Source of the DNA: Flavobacterium petrolei
GTDB lineage: Bacteria > Bacteroidota > Bacteroidia > Flavobacteriales > Flavobacteriaceae
Direction: 5' to 3'
Assembly: GCF_003314435.2 (NCBI RefSeq)
Contig: NZ_QNVY02000001.1
Location: forward strand, 682,001-746,000
Length of the DNA stretch: 64,000 nucleotides
Part shown: positions 34,336-43,661 of the stretch, piece after piece
Numbering within the stretch: the stretch's first letter is position 1
How the letters are laid out: each line of letters begins with the position of its first letter
The notes under the pieces: model-generated
The model's input: only the letters and a program-made list of their open reading frames with translations
Database searches by the model: none
What the model was told of the DNA's origin: nothing
Position numbers and translations under genes: made by a program

Positions 34336-37113
34336 TTAAATTATTTTCTCTTCAAAAGGAATATTTTGATCTAAAATTTCGCTTAATAAAAGAACCATTT
34401 GCTCTAAATAGTTACTCAAAATTTCTTCATTTATAATCGAATTTACTTCTTTGTCTTCTTTAAAATTAAACGGAAGAAAACCTGCTTTTAAATTCTTGAA
34501 AGAGATAATTCCGGCTTCAATTGGCTTTCCTTTTGCTTCGTGTTCATACATGAAAGCATACGCCAAAACCTGAATGATTTTATCGCTTTTAATATCTTCG
34601 GTTAATCGGTTCCAGGATTTCAGAGAGACACTCGCTTTTTCAACTTTTCCGGTTTTGTAATCGATAATTCGAATGACTCCGTTGCGCTCTTCAATTCTGT
34701 CTACATTTCCTTTTATCAATACTGGAAACGGCAAATTCGGATGATTTAAAGTTCTTCCAAAAGTTTGTTCTAAAGCTATAATTTTTATCGCATCGCCGTT
34801 TTTAATACTTTCCAATTCCACTTTCAGAAAATTCGAAACATTACGTTTGGCCACTTCAAACGCCAATAAATTTCGACCTTTTTTTATTTCGCCTTCTTTA
34901 TAAACTAATTTGAATTGTTTCAAAACCTCAGCGTCTATTTGTTTGAAACAATTTAGAATATCACTTTCTGAAATAAATTTACCAATGAATGGTTCGTATA
35001 AAACTTTTAGAGTTTCGTGGATAATAGTTCCCAAGGTATTCAAGGCAATATTTTCCTCGACTTCTTCGACTTCGCTGATTCGTAAAATCTTTTGGAAATA
35101 AAACTGAATCGGATTCCTAATATAACTCGTCAATGCCGATGGAGAAAACCCTTTTTCGGCAATTTCTTTTAATCGTACCATCACACTTTCCGATTTTGGA
35201 ATTACCATCGGTTGATACGCTGTATCGGGTAAAACAGCATTATAAATTTCATGCGTAAGCGTATGATTTTTTTGCTTTTCGACCTCCAGTTGGGTTATAA
35301 AACGGCTTTTTTCACCCGCATCCAGACCTTCACTTTCGGTATTATACAGCAAGTAAATGTTTTTGGCGCGTTGCAACAAATGATAGAAATGATAGGTATA
35401 AATCGCATCTTTCTCTTTGAACGTCGGCAAACCCAGTTCGCGTTTCACATCATACGGAATAAAAGAATTTTGTGATTTTCCCGCCGGAAATTTCCCTTCA
35501 TTCATCGAAGTGACAATAACGGTATCAAAATCCAAAACACGACTTTCTAAAACACCCATAATCTGCAATCCGTTCAACGGTTCACCTTCAAAAGAAACTT
35601 CAGCCAGATCAATTACTTGTTTGTAAATGGCATAAAGTGTTTCTATTTTATCGATATGCTCATGTTTCGAATAATAATTAATCAGTTTGTTAATGACTTT
35701 AAAAATAGCAAATACAAAAGACTTGGTGATTTTTTCTTCATCGCTATCGTTACTTAAATTTTCTTTTATGGTTTGTAATAATTTTGAAATGGTCTCTAAT
35801 ACGGGAATCGAACCCCTTTCCCATTTTTGGAATAATAAGACAAACAATTCACTCGGAATTAGATTCAATTCCATCAATTTATGATGCGTAATAAAAGTAT
35901 AATTATTTTGATTGATGGTATGAACAAGCGCGCTGGTTTTTGCATACGGTTCCACCAAAGGATGCGTCAAAATATCCAATACATCTTTGTAATACAACAC
36001 ATAACTTTTGGCATTTCTGGATAATGCATTCGTATGCATTTTGAATAATTTGGCAATCAAAATCTGGGCTGGATTATTTTTGCTCGAATATCCCATTGTA
36101 ATATTCAAAGCTCCAACGCTTGCGGGTAATGAATATAAAAGCGGGACTAAAAGATTTTCCTCACCTAGAACCACAGCAACTTTATCCAACTTGCCTTCAG
36201 TCCCGAGGCTTCGGGATTCATTGATGACATTCTCGATAATACTTCCGGCTATTTTGGCTTGACCAATAGTTTTTGGTGTTCCAATAACGTGAATGTTTTT
36301 AGACTCTGAAAAATCATTCACAATCCATTCAAACGGATGCTGCTTATAATGTTTCCAGCTTTCTTTGAAACGTCGCACAAACAGTCCTGCATCATGATAT
36401 GGGTCATTTAGAAAGGTTTGGTCTACGTCCCAATAAATTTTGGCCTGATCAGAAGCGATAAGGTGCTGAATTATTTTTTCTTCGGCGGCATTTAACGCAT
36501 TAAAACCAGCAAAGACAAATTGTTTGTCTTGCACCGAATTTGAAAAATGATTTAAGTTATTAACTGCTTCACGATAAATCAAGCCTTGATATCCAATTCC
36601 TTTGTTTAGCAAATGTGTATAAAGTGATTGATAATAATTGGGTAGTAATTTCCAAAAATCAATATATTTTTCTAATAATGCCGTTTTATTTTCAACCTCA
36701 ATTCCCCATTTTTTGATGTCTTCAATATCTTTCAAATACGAAAGAACATGGGATGGCTCTAGTAAATATCTATCAATTTCATTAAAGTCCTGTAGCAGTG
36801 TTTTGGCCCAATTGGCAAATAATTCAAAAGATTGTTGGTGTGCTTTATCGGTAATAGACAAGTAGACTTCGTAGAATTCAAACAATAGTTCAATAGGATC
36901 TATAGTACGTATACCAGCTATGTTTTGAACAAAATCTTCAATACTTATAATTTCGGGAGAAAGTATGTTTGTTGTGACTTGATTTTTTAACGCTTCAATA
37001 AGGAATATTTTAGCTCGTTTGTTTGGTAAAACTACAATCGTATTGGAAAGATCGCTTAAATAATTTTCAATTAAAACTGTTGCTATTTTATCTAAAAAAG
37101 AAGTATTTGTCAT
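34336..37113 (-). CDS. addB: AddB-like PD-(D/E)XK nuclease/inactivated helicase subunit
   Basis: This is the probable partner of the AddA-like helicase-nuclease in double-strand-break end resection for RecA-dependent repair. The 925-aa protein begins with a helicase-like N-terminal part (TIVVLPNKRAKIFLIEAL, a Walker-type region without a clean P-loop). It ends with a RecB-type nuclease domain at about 690-925, with GNVDRIEERNGVIRIIDYKTGK holding the catalytic Asp and Lys. I see no four-cysteine iron-sulfur cluster around the nuclease. A 16-bp repeat-type palindrome is present in frame within the N-terminal half (36201-36216, encoding ESRSLGT). OmpA and Kbl separate it from addA. Confidence 0.82.
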   Translation of the reverse strand: MTNTSFLDKIATVLIENYLSDLSNTIVVLPNKRAKIFLIEALKNQVTTNILSPEIISIEDFVQNIAGIRTIDPIELLFEFYEVYLSITDKAHQQSFELFANWAKTLLQDFNEIDRYLLEPSHVLSYLKDIEDIKKWGIEVENKTALLEKYIDFWKLLPNYYQSLYTHLLNKGIGYQGLIYREAVNNLNHFSNSVQDKQFVFAGFNALNAAEEKIIQHLIASDQAKIYWDVDQTFLNDPYHDAGLFVRRFKESWKHYKQHPFEWIVNDFSESKNIHVIGTPKTIGQAKIAGSIIENVINESRSLGTEGKLDKVAVVLGEENLLVPLLYSLPASVGALNITMGYSSKNNPAQILIAKLFKMHTNALSRNAKSYVLYYKDVLDILTHPLVEPYAKTSALVHTINQNNYTFITHHKLMELNLIPSELFVLLFQKWERGSIPVLETISKLLQTIKENLSNDSDEEKITKSFVFAIFKVINKLINYYSKHEHIDKIETLYAIYKQVIDLAEVSFEGEPLNGLQIMGVLESRVLDFDTVIVTSMNEGKFPAGKSQNSFIPYDVKRELGLPTFKEKDAIYTYHFYHLLQRAKNIYLLYNTESEGLDAGEKSRFITQLEVEKQKNHTLTHEIYNAVLPDTAYQPMVIPKSESVMVRLKEIAEKGFSPSALTSYIRNPIQFYFQKILRISEVEEVEENIALNTLGTIIHETLKVLYEPFIGKFISESDILNCFKQIDAEVLKQFKLVYKEGEIKKGRNLLAFEVAKRNVSNFLKVELESIKNGDAIKIIALEQTFGRTLNHPNLPFPVLIKGNVDRIEERNGVIRIIDYKTGKVEKASVSLKSWNRLTEDIKSDKIIQVLAYAFMYEHEAKGKPIEAGIISFKNLKAGFLPFNFKEDKEVNSIINEEILSNYLEQMVLLLSEILDQNIPFEEKII
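36201..36216. repeat. Small palindrome inside the AddB-like coding sequence
   Basis: TCCCGAGGCTTCGGGA is a near-perfect palindrome of the same type as those at 43762 and 43855. It is read in frame as part of NESRSLGTEG. It looks like a tolerated insertion in a surface loop. Confidence 0.6.
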
Positions 37114-37128
37114 TTTATAAAAATAAAA

Positions 37129-37156
37129 AAAACGCCCCGATAAATCGAGGCGTTTT
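37129..37156 (-). terminator. Terminator after the OmpA-family gene
   Basis: AACGCC-CCGATAAATCG-AGGCGTT with a T-run on the minus strand lies 21 bp past the OmpA stop and just before the addB start. Confidence 0.8.
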
Positions 37157-37176
37157 CTAAAAATATTTTGGAAAAA

Positions 37177-38610
37177 TTATTCTTTAATTAAAGAAACTTC
37201 AACTCTTCTGTTGTTAGCTTTTCCTTTAGCAGTTTTGTTAGAATCAATTGGTTTAGTTTCACCAAAACCAGTAGATCTCAATCTATCAGTAGTAATACCA
37301 TTTTCAATTAAGTAATTTTTAACCGCTGCAGCTCTGTTTTCAGATAAAGTTTGGTTAAGTTCATTACTTCCATCGCTATCCGTGTGACCTTCAACCATGA
37401 ATTTAGAATATGGGTATTCTTTCAAAATAGAAACCATTGATTGTAAAACTGGGAAAGTTTGTGGTTTAAAAGTAGATTTACCAGAGTTAAACAAGATAGT
37501 TTTACCATAATTGTTTAATTGTTTAATTGCTTCTTCAGTAATTTCTGGACAACCTTGGTTTGCAACAGTACCTTTAACTTCAGGACATTTGTCATCTTTG
37601 TCTAATACTCCGTCTCCGTCAGTATCTGGCCAAGGACAACCTGCATTTTCTTTAGGACCTGCAACAGAAGGACATTTGTCATCTTTATCTGCAACACCAT
37701 CTCCGTCAGCATCTGGACAACCTTTCAATGCAGCTAAACCAGCAACTTCTGGACAAGCATCATCTTTATCAGCAATTCCATCTCCGTCAGTATCAGGACA
37801 ACCATTCAATGCAGCTAAACCAGCAACCTCAGGACATGCATCAGCACTGTCTTGAATACCGTCACCGTCAGTGTCAGGACATCCGTTGAATTCTTTCAAA
37901 CCAGCAACTTCTGGACAAGCATCATCTTTGTCATAAATTCCATCTCCATCTGTATCTTTTCCTCCAAATTTGAAGATAAGACCAGCTGAATGTTGAAAAT
38001 GTGATGGAGCATCTGGAACACCAGCTGCATCTTCTCTATCACCAAAAGATTTCTTATATTTTGTAGCAAGTTCTAAACCAACATTTTCAGTGAACCAAAA
38101 AGTTAATCCAGCACCTGGATTTAAAGTTCCGTAGCTGCTATCACCAAAAAATGTATAACCTCCACCAACAGATAAAGACGGGTCAATCACTTTAGAATTA
38201 ATCACGTTCATCAAACTATATTTGATAGTTGCATCAATACCATAGTACATTAAGTCTCCGGGATTAGAAACAACATATCCACGAGAATCATGACCAACAG
38301 CAGTTGGAGCAAATTTCACATATTTATCAATTTTGTTCACAGAACCAGAAAGTCCAAATGAGAAATTATCACCTACGTATTTCGATACACTAAGGTATGA
38401 TACTGAAGGAAGGATATTCCAATTGTCTTTAACTGCAAATGGTTGAGAGAAATGACGATCAAGCCAATTATTTCCTCCACCTGCACTAGTTTTAGTGTCT
38501 ACGGCATTAACTCCAAAAGAGATAGCCCAAGGATTATTACTGTCTTGTGCATGAGAGCTTAAGCCCATCACCATCATTACAGCAACAAAAAGTTTGTTAA
38601 GATGTTTCAT
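37177..38610 (-). CDS. OmpA-family outer-membrane protein with thrombospondin type 3 repeats
   Basis: This protein anchors the outer membrane to peptidoglycan. The 477-aa protein has a signal peptide (about 1-21), an N-terminal beta-barrel of about 190 residues, five calcium-binding thrombospondin type 3 repeats at about 219-350 ([18 protein letters not shown]), and a C-terminal OmpA domain at about 355-477. The OmpA domain contains the peptidoglycan-binding segment [21 protein letters not shown]. This architecture is very common in flavobacteria and usually abundant in the outer membrane. A strong promoter precedes it, consistent with high expression. Confidence 0.94.
   Translation of the reverse strand: MKHLNKLFVAVMMVMGLSSHAQDSNNPWAISFGVNAVDTKTSAGGGNNWLDRHFSQPFAVKDNWNILPSVSYLSVSKYVGDNFSFGLSGSVNKIDKYVKFAPTAVGHDSRGYVVSNPGDLMYYGIDATIKYSLMNVINSKVIDPSLSVGGGYTFFGDSSYGTLNPGAGLTFWFTENVGLELATKYKKSFGDREDAAGVPDAPSHFQHSAGLIFKFGGKDTDGDGIYDKDDACPEVAGLKEFNGCPDTDGDGIQDSADACPEVAGLAALNGCPDTDGDGIADKDDACPEVAGLAALKGCPDADGDGVADKDDKCPSVAGPKENAGCPWPDTDGDGVLDKDDKCPEVKGTVANQGCPEITEEAIKQLNNYGKTILFNSGKSTFKPQTFPVLQSMVSILKEYPYSKFMVEGHTDSDGSNELNQTLSENRAAAVKNYLIENGITTDRLRSTGFGETKPIDSNKTAKGKANNRRVEVSLIKE
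37561..37956 (-). repeat. 81-bp tandem repeats encoding thrombospondin type 3 units
   Basis: About five units, with an 81-nt period in the middle copies (27 aa, CPDTDGDGI..), lie inside the OmpA gene. The second and third units are nearly identical at DNA level, so the number could vary between strains. Confidence 0.8.
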
Positions 38611-38647
38611 ACTTAATTTTTTTAATTACAATTTAGTTAATTATAAG

Positions 38648-38677
38648 CAAAAGTAGTACGTAAATTTTAAATTACAA
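38648..38677 (-). promoter_or_regulatory. Promoter of the OmpA-family gene
   Basis: On the minus strand, TTG (38677-38675), a 19-bp spacer and TACTTTTG (38655-38648) form the best consensus promoter in the window. The 5' leader is about 30 nt. Confidence 0.75.
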
Positions 38678-38722
38678 AATAATATGTTAAAAAAAACCTA
38701 CAAACATGATTAAAAGTGGGAA

Positions 38723-39916
38723 TTATATAATATTCAGCGTTTTTCCAACTTCAGTAAAGGCTTTAATTGCCTTGTCTAAATGCTCTATAGAGTGGGCAGC
38801 AGACAGTTGTACTCTTATTCTTGCTTTATCTTTAGGTACCACTGGGAAAAAGAATCCAATAACATAAATTCCTCTCTTTAACAATTCATCAGCCATTGTT
38901 TGGGATAATTTTGCATCATAAAGCATAACAGGAACGATAGCTGAATCGCCATCTATGATATCAAAACCGGCTTTTTTCATCCCATCTTTGAAGTAATTAG
39001 TATTCCACTCCAATTTATCACGTAGAGTCGTATCCTTTTCTAATAATTCAAAAACTTTGATGGAAGCGCCAACGATTGCTGGAGCAAGAGAATTTGAGAA
39101 TAAATACGGTCTGGAACGCTGACGTAATATTTCAATGATTTCTTTTTTGGCAGTGGTATAACCACCCATCGCACCTCCAAGTGCTTTCCCTAATGTTCCT
39201 GTTATAATATCGACTCTTCCCATCACGCCTTTTGCCTCGAGCGTTCCTTTTCCGGTTGCACCAATGAATCCGGCAGCATGGCATTCATCTACCATAACCA
39301 TCGCGTCATATTTATCGGCTAAATCACAAATTTTATCCAAAGGAGCCACAACACCATCCATTGAGAAAACACCATCGGTAACAATTAATTTGAAACGAGT
39401 TCCAGCTTCAGTAGCTTTGATTAATTGTTGTTCCAAATCTTCCATATTGCTATTTTCATAACGATAACGAGCCGCCTTACACAAACGAACACCATCTATA
39501 ATGGAAGCGTGATTCAAACTATCTGAAATTATCGCATCATTTTCTCCTAACAAGGGTTCGAAAACTCCACCATTAGCATCAAAAGCTGCCGCGTAAAGAA
39601 TGGTATCTTCAGTACCATAAAATTCAGAAATTTTTCTTTCCAATGTTTTATGAATATCCTGAGTTCCGCATATAAAACGAACTGATGACATTCCGAAACC
39701 ATGCGTATCCAAAGCATCTTTAGCAGCCTGAATCACTTCTGGGTGCGATGATAATCCAAGATAATTATTGGCACAAAAATTAAGAACAGTTTCTCCTGTA
39801 GAAATAGTGATTTCTGCTCCTTGAGGCGAAGTTATAATTCTTTCTTTTTTGAAAATTCCGTTATCTTCAATAGTTTGTAATTCTGCTTGAAGATATTCTT
39901 TTATTTTTCCGTACAT
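38723..39916 (-). CDS. kbl: Glycine C-acetyltransferase (2-amino-3-ketobutyrate CoA ligase)
   Basis: This PLP enzyme converts glycine plus acetyl-CoA to 2-amino-3-ketobutyrate, acting in threonine degradation with threonine dehydrogenase. The 397-aa protein belongs to the alpha-oxoamine synthase family. It has the [16 protein letters not shown] start region, [16 protein letters not shown], and the PLP lysine in [18 protein letters not shown]. Length and sequence are standard. No threonine dehydrogenase gene is adjacent; the gene sits between OmpA and the AddA-like gene on the same strand. Confidence 0.94.
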   Translation of the reverse strand: MYGKIKEYLQAELQTIEDNGIFKKERIITSPQGAEITISTGETVLNFCANNYLGLSSHPEVIQAAKDALDTHGFGMSSVRFICGTQDIHKTLERKISEFYGTEDTILYAAAFDANGGVFEPLLGENDAIISDSLNHASIIDGVRLCKAARYRYENSNMEDLEQQLIKATEAGTRFKLIVTDGVFSMDGVVAPLDKICDLADKYDAMVMVDECHAAGFIGATGKGTLEAKGVMGRVDIITGTLGKALGGAMGGYTTAKKEIIEILRQRSRPYLFSNSLAPAIVGASIKVFELLEKDTTLRDKLEWNTNYFKDGMKKAGFDIIDGDSAIVPVMLYDAKLSQTMADELLKRGIYVIGFFFPVVPKDKARIRVQLSAAHSIEHLDKAIKAFTEVGKTLNII

Positions 39917-39963
39917 TTCTTATGTTTTTAAAGTTCAATTTTGCGAATTATTCACTTTTTAGG

Positions 39964-42900
39964 CTACAAATTTACTACATCGATTTCTTTTCCGATGTAA
40001 ATAAGTGCTTTTTTTGTCACTTTATAACCCATTAATTCAATTGCTGTTTGATAATTTTCTAATTGCTGTTGGTATTTCACATTATGTGTTCCTGTTTTAT
40101 AATCTAGTAATAACACTTCTCTGTTTTTTGTCAAAACCATTCGGTCCGGCTTAATAGTTGTGCCCTCTTTCTGAATAATAGTTTGCTCATTCAAAACGTC
40201 ATTTCCTTCAGCAAAACAAATTTCTAATTCACTGTGATTAACAATTTCCTGAATCGTTTTAAGAACTATTTCTTTTTGACCAAAAGTGATCAATCCGTTT
40301 TCAATAGACTTTGTAATTGCCAAATCAACATCATTTTTAGTTTTTACAAAAGATAAAATTTCATGAATAACATTCCCATATTCAATAGCTTCCTGCTGAT
40401 GCGTTCCCCACATTAATGCTTCTCGTTGCGCAATTTTTATATTCTTTGGATTCAGAATTTCCGTTACCAAAGGAATCGTTTTTGAAGTATCGACGTGCTC
40501 TTTCCCAACAGATAATTTCATCGAATTACCAAATTCATATTCCAATTGATTTTCGTCAAACCCAACTTTGTTATCTAAATAATTAATAAAAAATGAACAC
40601 ATATTATTCTTTGGCAATTCCCCCTTACTGGATAAATTCATGTTCGAAATAACATATAATTGTTCTTCGGCACGCGTTAAAGCCACGTACAAAACATTGA
40701 TGTTATCCAATAATTCTTCCTGTTTTTTTTGATTGTAAACCTCAGCAGCTTCCTCTCCAAAACCCTCTACCGCACTGCTATTATCAATTAAAACCTTTGG
40801 CAAACCAAAATCTTGTTCTGCAGCATTGAGCCATAGTTTATCTTTTGGCTTTCTGGTATAATCTTCTTCGGCAAAAGGAAAAATCACGACTGGAAATTCC
40901 AATCCTTTCGATTTATGAATCGTCATAATCCGAACAGCATTAGTTCCTTCCGGAGATGGAATACTAAATTTCTCCGCGTTTTTATCCCAGAAATTCAAGA
41001 AATCCGAAATCCCTGCCTGGTTGCGAATGTCGCGTTCTAAAACAATATCCAAAAAATATTGGACGTAGGCATTCCCCTCCCCAACCCTCCCCGAAGGGGA
41101 AGGAGCCGAAACTGGAGCAATAGAATCTAGAAAAATTTCTTGACTGACTAACTCCTTTTTTATCTCTTTTAAAACTTCTGGAATACTCTTTACTACTTGC
41201 TCATTGGTAAATCGAATGACTTTATAGCCTAATTTATTTAAAGTAATTGTTCTATAATTATCCAACTGAATTTGTTCTTCAGTAAAATGGTATTCACCAT
41301 CCACTTCAACAACCAGTTTTTTGGACAGGCAAACAAAATCAACAATAAAATCATCTATCAAATGTTGTTGCCTAAATTTATAATCTTCTAGTGCTTTCGA
41401 TTTAAGCTCCATCCAAAGAACTTTCTCAGCATGTGTGGGCTGCTTTCGCATTTCTTTTGCTTTTTCTATCAAAAGATGAGAATAATTACCGCCTGTCATG
41501 AACCCTAATTTATTTGATTCAATAAGACTATTTTTATCCCCACTACTAACTATTCCGTCACCCTTTCCTTTGGAGAGGGCTGGGGTGAGGAACTTTGCTA
41601 TTATTGTCTCCACCGCTTCATACAATGATTTTTTTCGAATGTTTTGAAACGAAAGCGAAACATCAAAACTCATTAACCACTCTTCGAAATCAGCTTCTTG
41701 AAATAACGCCATTCCTTTAGCGATAAAATCATGAATCGGTAATTTATCCTGACTGTTTTGAGCTAAATATTGAAGAAAATTAGCTTTGGATTCCAAGTCG
41801 GAACTATTTTTCAAGTATTTCAGTAAATGAATAATTAATCGAACTTCGGTGGCGTTTTGAATCATCAAGGTTTCGGATGACAAAAGCGGAATTCCCTGCT
41901 CCGTTAAATAATTCGCAATCGCAATTCCTTGACTTCGTTTTCGAGTCAGAATCACAATGTCTTTGTATTGAAAGCCTTGTTTTAACGTTTTTTGAATCGT
42001 ATTTAAGGTTGCCAAAACATACAAATCCGTTTTATCCAAAGTTTCTTCATCATCTTCCGAAGTTTCTACTCTTGGAATAAAAGAAATATTTACGTATCCA
42101 CCGGTTTTGTCATTCGTTTTTTGATGACTATGATTTTCATACAGATCTTTATAATCCAAATGCTCAAATTCATTAGACAACAATTTAAAAAAATCATTAT
42201 TGAATTCGATTATTTGCGAATAACTACGGTAATTTTTATCTAAATGCTCGAGTCTTTTGTCCGGATTATTGAATGGATTTTGGTCTTTACTTAATTCAAT
42301 AAATTGTTCCGCTTTTCCGCCTCGCCATCTGTAAATAGATTGTTTTGGATCGCCCACAATCATCAAAGTTCCTTTTACACCAAAATCATCCTGACCCGAA
42401 AGCGCATTGTCAATCAGCGGAATCAGGTTCTGCCATTGCATTTCGGAAGTATCCTGAAATTCATCAATAAAAAAATGACGGTAGCGTTCGCCCAATCGTT
42501 CATATATAAAAGGAGCAGGTTGGTTTTGAATTTCCCGATGGATAATTGCATTAAATTCCGAGATGGAAAGTACATTTTGTTCTTCCTGAATTTTGGCTAA
42601 TTCATTACTCACTGTATTCAGCAATGACAAAGGCGTAATATTTTTCAGGAACGCTTTATAGAAATTTATCTTTTCGAAAGTCGAATAAACTTTCGATAGA
42701 ATTTGTAAAAATTCAGGAATAAGGTTTTCAATAATCGCACGATCTTTTGCCGTTTTATTAATTGCAATATCATCAAACTCATGAAACATTTTATTCTTAG
42801 GATTGAATTTCCCTTGCTGAATACTATTAATGTGATTTGGAAAAGTGCCTCTAGAAAAGGATTTGGTGTCAATCCCGTTTTTATCAATTAAGGTCAATGC

Positions 42901-43656
42901 TTCTTCAGCAAAAACAATAGTTTGCTTTTCTAAGTCTTTGCAGGCTTCGGAAAGTTTGGTTTTGATTTCGACAAACTCAGCGATAGATTTATCTTGAAAA
43001 TGCGTGATTTCGTTTCTATTATTTTCGTTTAAAACCAAACGACCGGTTTCAAGAATTTCACGCGAAATATCCCAAGATTTATCATCATCGGTTTTTTCCA
43101 TCGTGAAATCGATAAGCAGTTTTGTTAATGTTTCATCTTCACCTGCTTGCGCAATTATTGCATCGACGGCTTCAATCAATAAATTTTCGGTGTCTAATGT
43201 AACTTCAAAAGTCATAGGTAAATTCAAATCATGCGCGAAAGCCCGAATCACTTTGTGCGTGAATTTATCAATGGTCGAAATATCAAAAGCAGCATAATTA
43301 TGAATAATATGCTTGATGATTTGCTGTGATTTAGTTTTGATTTGGATAATCGAAAGTCCTATTGGCTCTTCGCTCCATTCTTCAGGATTATTTTCTTTTC
43401 GTTTTCCGTTCACCAAATCCTGCATTAAATCCTGCGCTTTTGCACTTGGTTCATCCTTGGCAAATTCAGAAAGACTGCCTACGATTCGGCTTTTCATTTC
43501 GTGTACCGCCTTATTAGTAAACGTAATGGCGAGTATGTTGCGATAGGCATCATTTTTTGGCGCGACAAGGATGATTTTTAGGTATTCTTTGACAAGCGCA
43601 TAGGTTTTTCCGGAGCCGGCCGATGCGTCGTATATGGAGAATGAAGGTCTTTGCAT
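39964..43656 (-). CDS. addA: AddA-like UvrD-family helicase/exonuclease carrying an in-frame DUF559 insertion
   Basis: This is the motor-nuclease subunit expected to unwind and trim broken DNA ends with the AddB-like protein. I place the start at 43656 (MQRPSFSIYDASAGSGKT) because the 31 codons upstream read through interspersed repeats. This gives 1,230 aa, about 170 more than I would expect for flavobacterial relatives. Helicase elements are Walker A ASAGSGKT (11-18), FIDEFQDTSEMQW, GDPKQSIYRWRGG, MTIHKSKGLEFPVV and LYVALTRAEEQLYV. The C-terminal nuclease has IKPDRMV and LLLDYKTG. Residues of about 689-862 are a foreign DUF559 endonuclease module (DNA 41072-41592) that splits an otherwise continuous stretch (AIIAKF / AYVQYFLDIVLERD). 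No frameshift or stop is present, so the fusion is probably expressed. Confidence 0.9.
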   Translation of the reverse strand: MQRPSFSIYDASAGSGKTYALVKEYLKIILVAPKNDAYRNILAITFTNKAVHEMKSRIVGSLSEFAKDEPSAKAQDLMQDLVNGKRKENNPEEWSEEPIGLSIIQIKTKSQQIIKHIIHNYAAFDISTIDKFTHKVIRAFAHDLNLPMTFEVTLDTENLLIEAVDAIIAQAGEDETLTKLLIDFTMEKTDDDKSWDISREILETGRLVLNENNRNEITHFQDKSIAEFVEIKTKLSEACKDLEKQTIVFAEEALTLIDKNGIDTKSFSRGTFPNHINSIQQGKFNPKNKMFHEFDDIAINKTAKDRAIIENLIPEFLQILSKVYSTFEKINFYKAFLKNITPLSLLNTVSNELAKIQEEQNVLSISEFNAIIHREIQNQPAPFIYERLGERYRHFFIDEFQDTSEMQWQNLIPLIDNALSGQDDFGVKGTLMIVGDPKQSIYRWRGGKAEQFIELSKDQNPFNNPDKRLEHLDKNYRSYSQIIEFNNDFFKLLSNEFEHLDYKDLYENHSHQKTNDKTGGYVNISFIPRVETSEDDEETLDKTDLYVLATLNTIQKTLKQGFQYKDIVILTRKRSQGIAIANYLTEQGIPLLSSETLMIQNATEVRLIIHLLKYLKNSSDLESKANFLQYLAQNSQDKLPIHDFIAKGMALFQEADFEEWLMSFDVSLSFQNIRKKSLYEAVETIIAKFLTPALSKGKGDGIVSSGDKNSLIESNKLGFMTGGNYSHLLIEKAKEMRKQPTHAEKVLWMELKSKALEDYKFRQQHLIDDFIVDFVCLSKKLVVEVDGEYHFTEEQIQLDNYRTITLNKLGYKVIRFTNEQVVKSIPEVLKEIKKELVSQEIFLDSIAPVSAPSPSGRVGEGNAYVQYFLDIVLERDIRNQAGISDFLNFWDKNAEKFSIPSPEGTNAVRIMTIHKSKGLEFPVVIFPFAEEDYTRKPKDKLWLNAAEQDFGLPKVLIDNSSAVEGFGEEAAEVYNQKKQEELLDNINVLYVALTRAEEQLYVISNMNLSSKGELPKNNMCSFFINYLDNKVGFDENQLEYEFGNSMKLSVGKEHVDTSKTIPLVTEILNPKNIKIAQREALMWGTHQQEAIEYGNVIHEILSFVKTKNDVDLAITKSIENGLITFGQKEIVLKTIQEIVNHSELEICFAEGNDVLNEQTIIQKEGTTIKPDRMVLTKNREVLLLDYKTGTHNVKYQQQLENYQTAIELMGYKVTKKALIYIGKEIDVVNL
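41072..41592 (-). mobile_element. DUF559 endonuclease element with C-rich terminal inverted repeats, inserted in addA
   Basis: The ends 41072-41103 and 41561-41592 match as inverted repeats at about 24 of 32 positions (TTCCCCTCCCCAACCC... against TTCCTCACCCCAGCCC...). They are strikingly C/G-rich in an AT-rich gene. The interior encodes a Vsr-like DUF559 domain in the host frame from about residue 720 (MTGGNYSHLLIEKAKEMR). Probable catalytic residues are Glu744 (THAEKVLW), Asp773 (FIVDF), Glu784 and Asp786 (VVEVDG), and His790. An in-frame ATG at 41499 would allow separate translation of the nuclease. There are no intein splice motifs, no transposase and no clear target-site duplication. How it moves is unknown; calling it mobile is inference. 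Confidence 0.72.
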
Positions 43657-43661
43657 TACGT

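Noticed and set aside
37511..37855. Separate protein on the opposite strand of the OmpA gene
   Set aside because: The open frame is a shadow of the repetitive thrombospondin units; its sequence is a mirror of the repeat period without independent coding features.
37561..37956. CRISPR-like array
   Set aside because: The regular repeats with spacers are coding thrombospondin type 3 units in frame within the OmpA gene, with no cas genes nearby.
41072..41592. Intein in AddA
   Set aside because: The insert lacks the N-terminal Cys/Ser block and C-terminal His-Asn splice junction of inteins, and no Hint-fold motifs are visible. The nuclease is of DUF559 rather than a LAGLIDADG or HNH homing type.
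39964..43656. addA as a pseudogene broken by an insertion
   Set aside because: The frame is open throughout, and all helicase motifs and the C-terminal nuclease are intact on both sides of the insert.
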